Part shown: piece after piece, positions 1 through 9,348 of the stretch
How positions within the stretch are numbered: position 1 is the first letter of the stretch
How the letters are laid out: each line of letters opens with the position of its first letter
Assembly (NCBI GenBank): GCA_036872755.1
Contig: JAVHNS010000009.1
Location: forward strand, 558,001 to 622,000
Source: Orbilia blumenaviensis
Lineage: Eukaryota > Ascomycota > Orbiliomycetes > Orbiliales > Orbiliaceae
DNA: 64,000 nt
Reading direction: 5' to 3'
Translations under genes and position numbers: made by a program
The notes under the pieces: model-generated
What the model was told of the DNA's origin: nothing
What the model saw: only the letters and a program-made list of their open reading frames with translations
The model's database searches: none

Positions 1-417
1 AGTCCCATGCTTTCCCGTCTACATGTTACTACAGGCCTCAATCAAGAGCCAAGCACTTACTTCAGTATGTGTATTGAACTATTGGGTATTGAGCATTCAT
101 GCCGGATATCTCAGGAGCAATGGTTTGCCCTCTTGTTTTTCTGTTTATGGAAGACCCTGGTCTCGCGACTGAAGAGCCCGATTTTTCTGACAAATGTGTA
201 ACTACAACCCTGAGGAGGCTGCTTACTTAATTGATGCCATTGGCGGCTTTTAAAATATAACAGTGCAACACCTATTCAACCTAGAACGTGAGACTAAGTA
301 GATTTATTTAGCTAAACACTAATCTCATCTAATGGTTTTCCTCGCAATATCAACTCTACTTTATACCCATTTAGCTCCCCATAGGGCCTCCCATGCAGGG
401 TAGTGCCGGTCGTATTA
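1..417. other. Left-edge intergenic sequence
   Basis: No gene could be supported. Short open frames lack recognisable domains and splice partners. The stretch is the 3' flank of the HeLo pseudokinase gene and probably holds its 3' UTR. Confidence 0.5.
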
Positions 418-2187
418 TTATGCATTGCATAGCCTAATTTTGTGAAGGACTTTAGAGTCAAACTCAAGAACCCTTTCGTCAGGACTGCATTCTGGCCATC
501 CGGACATGCAAGCTTTGACTGCTCCGAAATACAGGTCCCCAACCCGGGTCCTCAATAATTCTGTACATTCACCTTGTAAACGTGCCCTAAACTCTTCCAA
601 GCTCTTTTCAGGCTCATGAAAAGCTTGGATAGGATGCCAATATGCTATCTCTAGTAGGACGACTCCCAGGCTCCATAAATCGTACCATGGTTTAAACTTA
701 GGACTTTCGGTGGGATATTGGGGCCCGGTTCCGCGTATGATCACCGCCTCGGGGTGGCGGTACCGGTTTAGTTGTGTTGTTGCATATTTTGATAGAACAT
801 GTTGGGCTGGTGGTTCGGTTTTTGATGAGTCTAAGTCCTGCCTGGCGATATCGAAGCCGGCCAGGTACGGGCGGCTTAAGTTACCGTAAGAGCTGGGGTA
901 TTGGCCATCGGTTAAAAATAAGATGTTATCACTCCGAATTCCCTTGTGTAACCAGCCCACAAGTAGAAGATAGGAGACATATCGGCAGATCTGCTCTGCC
1001 AACCGAAAGCGATAACCCAATGGGGGGGACCGTCTTGGACTTGTTTTTGAGCCCCAGTCTTCTTTTAGTTTCTCATAAAGAGAAATATGGGTTTTGTTTT
1101 CATGCTCTGTACTAATGGCCGCTCCTACCCCAAAACGCTCTGGGTTTATGGTCCCGGGGGCATCTGGGGACAGATCTATGCTAGGGATATCAAATACAAC
1201 GCCGAAACGGAGCCTTGGTTCGTCCGAATAAACCCCCAAACATCGCAGAACTCCCATTTTACTTTCGCCAATATTTGATGCTTGTTGGAGCAGAACAACT
1301 AGTTTTCTTAGCCGTAGTTTCGCCATTGGCATTTCTTCCACAGTCGAAACATACTTCCATTCAACTAGTACTCGTTGATTTTGAGCTTCGCCATAGGTAA
1401 AGACTTCACGAATCGAGTATTGATCACTCGTTTGTCTCTGGTTAAGCTCGGGAAACTGGTACTGAAAATCCCATTGTTGTTGGGCAAAGTCGAAGTTGTG
1501 CAGAGCTGGAGACATAGTACTCGTTGAAAGTGGATCCCTCGGGTTGAGAAGTGCAAGATTACAGAGTCCTGACACATAGCTGTTGCTAGGAAGATTCCGC
1601 CCCCCAACACGGATGTACGTTTGGGGCTGTCGGTTCATATCTAGGTCTCTTAAGCGCTCTAGTCGCTCGTGCAAATCTAGGAGCCTATAGAGCACAGTAT
1701 TTGTTTGTTGAAAAACTGCGAGTATACCTCGAAGTTTCTTCCCCTTTGTAAACGCATAGGAGAGCGATCGAGAGCTTTTGATGATAAATTTGGGTATCAT
1801 GTTCCTTTTCGTCTTTGGATTCGTTGGCGTACTACCATTTACTGGACCGATGGTTGACTGTAGGTCGACGATATGCTGCAAGGCACTTTTCAGACTATCT
1901 CTAAGCGAAGGGTCGGTTTTGAACCGTTCGTCCAGTTTCCTCATTTCATCAGCAGTTAAAGAAAGATCGCCACCGTTGGGGCTTGTCACTTTATCAGGAG
2001 AGCATAAACGGGCAAGTTTCACCCAATTTACGAATCGTACTCTTTCAAACTGACATTGTGTCAAGAGACCTCTCGAGTCCTCCTCAAAGCTTTGAACATC
2101 GCACACGAAATCGTAGATCTGCTGGCAAAGGGAAAGGACTTGGGCAAGGCTAACAATGCTTGCAGCTAACGAGACTGCTTCTGCCAT
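418..2187 (-). CDS. HeLo-domain pseudokinase (MLKL-like architecture)
   Basis: Single-exon gene, 589 aa from the Met at 2187. An upstream in-frame Met at 2271 would add 28 residues, but HeLo-type proteins usually begin as here, MAEAVSLAASIVSLAQV. Residues 1-180 are a predicted helical HeLo/HeLo-like domain, the membrane-targeting cell-death domain of fungal HET-S/HELLP proteins. Residues about 260-570 are a protein-kinase fold: VLVEWK holds the lysine (about K278), and KPWYDLWSLGVVLLEI is the alpha-F region. The catalytic loop reads HKGIRSDN instead of HRDxKxxN, so the catalytic Asp is Gly. The DFG motif reads GFD. It should therefore be a pseudokinase. HeLo plus kinase-like domain is a known Pezizomycotina architecture, analogous to MLKL. 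A cell-death or incompatibility role is inferred. It is divergent from the kinase-ankyrin gene, with 835 bp between starts. Confidence 0.85.
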   Translation of the reverse strand: MAEAVSLAASIVSLAQVLSLCQQIYDFVCDVQSFEEDSRGLLTQCQFERVRFVNWVKLARLCSPDKVTSPNGGDLSLTADEMRKLDERFKTDPSLRDSLKSALQHIVDLQSTIGPVNGSTPTNPKTKRNMIPKFIIKSSRSLSYAFTKGKKLRGILAVFQQTNTVLYRLLDLHERLERLRDLDMNRQPQTYIRVGGRNLPSNSYVSGLCNLALLNPRDPLSTSTMSPALHNFDFAQQQWDFQYQFPELNQRQTSDQYSIREVFTYGEAQNQRVLVEWKYVSTVEEMPMAKLRLRKLVVLLQQASNIGESKMGVLRCLGVYSDEPRLRFGVVFDIPSIDLSPDAPGTINPERFGVGAAISTEHENKTHISLYEKLKEDWGSKTSPRRSPPLGYRFRLAEQICRYVSYLLLVGWLHKGIRSDNILFLTDGQYPSSYGNLSRPYLAGFDIARQDLDSSKTEPPAQHVLSKYATTQLNRYRHPEAVIIRGTGPQYPTESPKFKPWYDLWSLGVVLLEIAYWHPIQAFHEPEKSLEEFRARLQGECTELLRTRVGDLYFGAVKACMSGWPECSPDERVLEFDSKVLHKIRLCNA

Positions 2188-3022
2188 TTTATAGAGCAAT
2201 AAATGAAAAAGATCTGGCTGAATAAAAAACGATGTTTCCAAAAGTTTTTTCGATGGTTCGATATTCTGCACAATATAACTGCCTAGATGTGTACCCTGTT
2301 ATATTCCGGACTCCGCATGTGTGTACATAGAGGAAAAATCATCGGAGAAGGATCTGAAAGACAAGTTGCCTCAACTAAAAAGGCTTTTTTTACCGGCCTC
2401 TGGAACAATCCTTCACCTTTGCTATATTGGCATAGCCTGCACAATACAGTTATTTTTGCCTTGCCAGCTGGCCCGCCATATGCATGCTGCATCCGAGCGG
2501 TTGAGGTTAGCTTTGGATTGGTCCCCTAAGTATTCATTCGCCAGTTGTAAATGCTGCCGGAAGGCTGGGGATAAACCCAGTGCCCTTTGTTCTTAATTTC
2601 GTACATATTACCATGATACTCAAGGCTGGATCTTTTCAGCTTGTGCCTCCGCAAGCCTCCAACGCGAATTTTTACAAACACGTCAGAGCTACAGATAGTT
2701 GCATGATGATATTGGTAGAAAATGGTGTTTTTCTCGCTGCTCTGATCTCCTTTGACTAGTTACTTTGCATACAAAATCTCCTTGTAAGCCACTGTCCCGA
2801 TTTGAGGTATCGAACTCCTGGCTCTTGATACAACCGCCCACAGCTCACCAGAACATTTAAACCTCCAAGTGCGGTCGGGTTAAACACCAGAACCCCTATA
2901 TACCAGTACATACGAAATTTAAACTAGCTACGTGCTACAACTGGAACCTTAATCCGAATCTGCATGCATTCTCAAGAGCCGAACCTCAAAGCTCACATTG
3001 CTGAATTGCATATCAATTCCAG
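2188..3022. promoter_or_regulatory. Shared divergent promoter region of the two kinase-fold genes
   Basis: 835 bp between the start codons of the minus-strand HeLo pseudokinase and the plus-strand kinase-ankyrin gene. No separate gene is supported. Both promoters must lie here, so coordinated expression is possible. No specific factor site was recognised. Confidence 0.5.
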
Positions 3023-6000
3023 ATGGCCTCTTCGGTTAGAGCAAATGTCTCTCACTCTACGCAAATTAGTCTGAACCCGCTAAATGCTACAAATGCGGAT
3101 GCTGCAAGGACCCACCGCAGTGGGACGGAACGGATGGGGCCTGCCCTAACAGCAGACCATGTTACACAGTCCGAAATGGAAGACCTCCAACTTCAGTGCG
3201 GTAAATGCGATTTCATGGCTTTTTTGGCTGCAGCCTATGAATTCGCACAACTGAGAGATTGTGAAGGGCTGCGGCCTTTCGTCGGCTTCGAGGTTTCAGA
3301 TAGGGAAAGCGAGCAAATAGAGGCTTCTAAAACATCCGGAGCTAGCTGTATTGTGATCAGTGGAATGCTATTCAGACATATGTTCAGTGCAGTAACTGAA
3401 AGTATTGGTAAAACCACGCAGGCCTTGTTCGTGGTAAAGAAAAATAGGAGGTCTAGAGATGGCACCTATTTCGATGAAACTGGAATGCCTCATGCAAGTA
3501 ACAATGGAAAGTGGCAGGCTCGCGGCCTTATCTTTGAAGTTCGGGTTCTTAGTAACGAATTCCTACGTAAGCATCCCAATATTGTAAAGCTTCTCATGAT
3601 AGCTTGGTCTTGTAATCCAAGGGTAAGTACACCCATAAACCCATCTCCAAGCTGATTCCAAAGACTGAAAATCATAATCGAAAGGGCAGCCGAATCCACA
3701 CCTTGTTTTCGAACATGCTTCACACGGCAATCTTAAAAACCTTCTTCAAACACATACACATTTATTCTACAACACACGGCTAAAAATATGTATGGATGTC
3801 CGAAATGGGCTCCAAGCACTGCATTCTTGCAATGTCATCCATAGAGACATCAAACTTGAGAATGTTCTTATATTCGAGAAAGCTTCTGCGTTAGGTAATC
3901 AACTTGAGTGCATCGCTAAACTGGCGGATTTTGGGAATTCATTTTTGATGACGGATCTTGATGAGGTCTCAGTTGAAGAGTTGCCTGCTACTACCAGTCC
4001 TAGCCACCGCAGACCGGGGTCTCCCCTCTATGCACCGCCAGAGTATCAAGAAGCCCTACAAGGCTGGAAGTATACACTCTCCGATTTATATTCGTATGGT
4101 ATCTTGATTTGGCATACCATGCTGGGCTTCGACGCCCTGGACGCCTTTTATACAGGCACGGAGACTTCGAGCCTACTCGCGGATGGGCTTTCTATAGTTG
4201 GGGAAGATTCCGAATCTAGGAAGATTGAAAGAGGTTTGCATTTAGAACAGCTGAAAATTACAGGAAAGCTTCTCCACATAGCCAAACTTATGCTTTTCGA
4301 GCATGCCCGCAGTATCATTGCGGTGGAAGACATTATGCCAGATACAGTTTACTATGCGCTCGAGTCCACTCTCGCTCCTGACCTCAAGGATCGTAGGTGG
4401 GATTTCTTCCCGAACCAGAATATCTATAGGTAAGTTAATCAGATAGTGAGTATGCGCGTATTAATACGTTAGCTACGTTAGTTGCATTCATACATGTATA
4501 CACACCCTGGTCAGATGGTCCTTCTAATATATCCCTGTAGCCACATGCAACAGATAACCCCGCTTTCCGGAGATGAGGTATATATATCTACGTATTTTGA
4601 ATTATGGTACAATGAATTAAGCTGATCGGCCTAGCTTTTAGTTCCCTATAATTCCATACTACGCCTAGGGAATGTGATGCACTCTTATATCTATAACAGT
4701 CTCAATTCGATCGCAACAAGTTTTCATCCAAGTAATACCGAAATTCGGCGTCGTCAAGCATCCTTTCATCTCGCTGTATGCATATTCTCGTCCTTGGGGC
4801 CCCCTGATATCTATAGACGAAATGATGATGGTACTTTCAATCAAGTCACGAAAGACAAATTATCCATACTTCTAGGGAGTACTAATGGCTTTTGGACGCC
4901 GAGGCAAGACAGTTCCTACGCTCAGGTCTGCCAAAATATCCGCAATGCTGTGTATGGAAGCGCAAGCCAGGGCCCGACTATAGGCAGTGCCGTAGAAGGA
5001 CTCTACTTATCCCTAACACCAAGATCTGGAGCCGCCGAACTTTTTGTAGACCCGCTGCACGAGGGGAGTATTGAAGAGCATTTTCTAGAAGCCTGCGTTG
5101 CTGGGAACTGGCCGGATATGAAGCGGATCCTAGAGTCCCGCCCAAATATTGCTAGGACCGCACTCACGGTCTCCAAGGAAAATGCATTACATTTCGCTCA
5201 TAAAATACGCGACGAGGACGTTCTCAGCGCTGTGACACGGCTATTTGAGTCCGGTGCCTCTCTTTCTCAGGTTTCGTCCTTCAGCAATCAGTGTAATAAA
5301 CCCGTACTCGGACACCTCCGAGTTGGCGGGCCTCCGATCATTCGGATGATTGCCTATGGTACTTGCAAAGGTGTAGAGGCGTTTCTGTTACTTTGCACTA
5401 TCGAAAATCCATGTACCCTATGCCAGTCACCAGGGGGGCGAAGCGCCGCAATCGCCATGGCAACAAAGCATGCAAAATCTGCGATATTAGAACTTCTGAT
5501 AACACATGCGCGACGCTTAGAACCCGGGTTCCCTCAACGAAATCGCAGCAGGGAGCAAGTTGTCCGTTCGCGCCTTATAGTTACTTTGATAGATGGTGGG
5601 GTTAAGCGCCTCGCATCATCTCAACTTTCACCGGACCTGCCTGAAGGGTTTCTTCGAGCCTGCCTCCATGGTGAAAAATATATGAATGTAATTCAGGAAA
5701 CTTTCAGCATTTTATTAAGATATGGGTTTTATCACTTCAAAGATGATTACTCGACCTACTTGAACAGGGCCATCGAGCAAGGAAATATAGATTTCTGTCG
5801 TTTTATTATCAAGCTTATACCCAACGGAAATTTGAATATTCGTCCAGCAAAAATCGATGGAATAGACAGGGATTTTTCTGCGACTTACCTTTCGGCCGCG
5901 ATTCAGCATGGTTCCCGAGAGATCTTCAACCTTATAATAAACCGGCCGGATGTGGATAGCCAACTCGGCACCAAAGTTCAGACTCCACTTGTCTTCAAAG

Positions 6001-7814
6001 CTTGGCCTAAAATCGAGACCAGTCTCTTCGAGGGTTTTCTTAGAGGAAGACCCCAACCACATATGGATAACTACCGCTTGTTCTACCTGACTTTGTCGGC
6101 TGGTTCCTCCCACTACGATACCTACTTTGGGTAAGACTCCGCACTTGAGCGAAAACAAAATATTTTTTTCATTTAGTTCTAACTTACAAAAACAATTAGC
6201 GAAGAGCTTATAAGAAGAGAGAGACTTCACAACGTTCATGGTGAGCTCTGGTGGAGCGAAAAGCGGAGTGGTATCTATTATCGATACCGCTCCTTTTCCC
6301 CTTTGTCAGCTGCCATAGCCCACGGATGGGAGGCTATGTTTAAAATACTGTTGGATAACGGAGCCTTAATAAACGAGGGAGTCTTCCCTTCTCACTGGTC
6401 GCGAGGCCCCAGACCCCATAAGGCGAGGTCTCTTAAAGCTCTAAAATCGTACAGGGAACCCCTCAATGATATTGACGAGTTCAGAATGCCTTATATGGCG
6501 GCAAGGCAACTGGCACAACCGAACCCTAACCCTGAGCCGCCTTTAGAGGTCATCCGTATATGGCTTCAACACTCCTCCCGAGTCCCAGATAATTTGATTC
6601 GCGCGATAATTTTACATAAATCCGAGCTTTCGGAGGATAAAAGAGGAGTAGGCGAGATGGATAAATTCTGGGAAGAACTAATCAATGAAAAACCGGAAGA
6701 ATGCAAACAGAATCGTCGATATATGGATAAACGCACCATCGACGTGCTGCTGATAGCAATCCTCCACGCGGATTTAACTGCGGTTCGAGGTATCCTGGAT
6801 ATGCGTCTTCCTATGACGCCTATATCTTGGTGGTTTGGTCATTATATCATCGGAAACACCGACCCCTGGGCTTTCGTGATCAACAGAATTTCGATGCTTA
6901 ACTACGAAAAAGCAAAGGCGACGAGGCTCAATGATTTAGATGAAATTAAACATATAAGCGATGAGCTGGAAAGACTTGAACTGATCGCAATAGATTTGGA
7001 GGCCCAGGGCTATGGGTACAGTTTTCTTGGATATATAGATCTCTTTCTCGGAACTATGGTTATGATAATCAGGATTCAATACCGACGCTGCACTATGTTT
7101 TTTGAGGACACTGATTCCCTACTCACAAGTCTAGACTTGGTGGGCTGGGTGTTGCTTTTCTTTTGGCTCTTATGTTGGCTGAATATTTGGCTGTTTGGAT
7201 GCCAGAAGCTACCGGAGAGGTTCACGGTCATGCCCTACTCGTCTAAGAGAGCAAGGGAGCGGGTGCCGGTACATATATGGAAAGGAGGACGTACGGTCTG
7301 GATTCTCCGACAATTTTTTGTCTTCGATTTTTGGTTCCGATGTTACAATCTCTATCGGCATTATAAAAATACCTCAGGCGAGTCCAATATCGAAATTTCG
7401 GACCTTCTCGTACCGCCCCTTCTTTTGTTGCGGCTCTATATCCGCATTGGTTTTTTCCTACGCCAACGAGACCACGACAAATACATTATCCCTAGAAGAA
7501 TACTTAGAGCGGTAACCGTCATTGGGAGGGTATGCGTAATGCTCTTTCCCTTAATGTTTTTTCTCATGGGCGTCGGAGGATTATTGCATTCCATATTTGG
7601 CGTCAACTTGACCTTTCTACATATAGGTGAATCTGACAATTTAGTTTTTGGCTTGCTCCCACCTGTATTTACTGAGGCTATTTACTACGGTGTTTTTATG
7701 TTTTCTATTGAGAAATCGTGTCCCCTCTGGCGCTATGGAGAAAGGAGGAATATGCAAATCAGGTGGTCCCGCCTAGTTCGGAAAATTTTGGAAGCATTCG
7801 GTCAAAAAATTTAA
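3023..7814 (+). CDS. Protein kinase-ankyrin-transmembrane fusion protein
   Basis: Model: join(3023..3622, 3690..4429, 4541..4577, 4635..6130, 6200..7814), 1495 aa. Introns begin GTAAGT, GTAAGT, GTATAT and GTAAGA and end in AG. Residues about 110-440 form a kinase domain: FVVKK (K139/K140), a helix-C Glu candidate E172, a PHLVFEHASHGNL hinge, HRDIKLEN (D253, N258), DFG (D280) and GSPLYAPPE. It looks catalytically competent, though no clear glycine-rich loop is visible. Residues about 580-1160 are ankyrin-like helical repeats (for example EHFLEACVAGNWPDMKRIL). The C-terminal part has strongly hydrophobic segments near 1270-1290, 1400-1424 and 1438-1460, and weaker ones near 1235 and 1362, so the protein is probably an integral membrane kinase with the kinase at its N terminus. 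Exon 3 is only 37 nt; a single 270-bp intron 4430..4699 would also keep the frame. Substrate is unknown. Confidence 0.75.
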
Positions 7815-8081
7815 AGAGAGAGAAAAGGGGGGAGAGGGGGAGGCTTTCTGGGCTAGCCTGGAGTGGCTGTTGAGACCTGCCAGTGTACAGCTGTTTCTTA
7901 TTATTATGATATATGTGAATACCCCTATAGTCAAGTCCCCTAGTCTCTCTTAAATATGTATGCATAGCACTATATACATTCTGAAAATATTTTAAAGCGG
8001 CTCGCTACAGTTAATATTAACCGCTAAAGTCACAACCATTGACTGATTCCAAGAGACGAGTACCCGCAGGAAGATAGGCGT

Positions 8082-9348
8082 CTACCTCCAAGTATCTGAA
8101 ACCGTAGCAGAAGCAGCGCATGGAATAGTATAAGTACGATCTGGGTTACTCTCCCAGCTAACAGAGGTTCCAGTCTTCCTGATGTATTTGTATGTGAAAG
8201 ATGTGCCGTAAGGAATATTGATAGTTCCAGACCACAAAGGATTCGAGCTAGTATATTGCGAAGCGGAAAGGAGGACGGCGTTGTCCGGGTTCCAGTTTCC
8301 GAGTTGGGGGATTGATCCTACAACGTAGATATTCTGACCCGTGACGGTTGTAACAAGCTCCTTGAAAGTAACGCTGACAGATGCGGGGCATGCGGGCGCC
8401 GTAACGGTTTCAGTCACTGTTACAGCTCCTTCGCAAGGAGGTTGCGTCGACGATGTTGTTGCACGGGTGGTACTGGTTGTTGCACGGGTGGTACTGCTGG
8501 TCATTCCAGGACGGGGACGAATGGCAATATCTGCGCAGTGTAGGTAGACCTGTGGAGTCTGGAAGGAGTTCCACTTGAATGAAAGGAGAGTGTGACCTGA
8601 GACGTAATCTGGGATCTTGATCTTCTTTGAAACAGTGTAACCACCTGCAATGCTCGAATAGCATGAATTATGCGGTGCGCCATCGACGCCTTGACATCTG
8701 CCAGAATTGAAACTTTTACAAGTAAACCAGTCATTTCGCCAGCATGACTGGCCCTGCTGACAATCCGGGGAATAATCGCAAGTCTGTCCGGGAACGTCCT
8801 TACAGCTCAAGATACCCTGTTCAAAGCAATCTTCTGCCGCTTGCTTTTCAGCTAACGTGGGAAGATAGTTGGGATCCAAGAATTTGTTCACAAGCTCTTG
8901 GTTTTGGCAGATACGGTAGGTGAACATTCCACCGTGGTCGCCGTTATTATCGACGCACCATTGGACATCAATGATATCACCTGCGGTGTAGGTAGCTACT
9001 GGTGCGCTACCCCAAGCGCTACCCGGTTTGTTATAATCGACACTAACACGAGCATTGTACCCGCATGGACCACTTCGGCCGACATCAGCGGCATAGAGGT
9101 CAGGCCATGCGTGAACAGGCTCGAGGATAGAACATTCAGGACAAGTGTCAATGCCGGCCTGGTATGAGCAACAGATTCAGTCAGCAACTATTGCTATTCA
9201 GAAACGGTAAAGAAAATGGGTTTTAGCATACTTCACTTCCAAGACGAGTACGGCTCTTGGGAATAGTCATGTATCCATGACCACTAACAAGCGTCGCCAG
9301 TGAGAGTGCGTTCAAATAAAGTGAAAGCTTCATGGTTGAGACTTTCAT
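8082..9348 (-). CDS. Starch-active lytic polysaccharide monooxygenase (AA13) with CBM20
   Basis: Two exons, complement(join(8082..9158, 9232..9348)), 397 aa; the intron is GTATGC...CCAG (73 bp). Residues 1-23 are a signal peptide. Cleavage after LVSG exposes His24 as mature His1 ([14 protein letters not shown]), the N-terminal copper ligand of LPMOs. The second histidine-brace residue is H114 (GDHGGM), mature His91. An axial Tyr candidate is Y244 ([10 protein letters not shown]). These match the AA13 active-site pattern as I recall it. The catalytic domain is Cys-rich ([14 protein letters not shown]). A Thr-rich linker (about 258-275) contains a repeated TTRAT unit. The last ~100 residues are a CBM20 starch-binding domain ([16 protein letters not shown], ...SFTYKYIRK). 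The enzyme oxidatively cleaves alpha-1,4 links of starch outside the cell and needs an external electron donor. An alternative Met at residue 6 would shorten the signal peptide. Confidence 0.95.
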
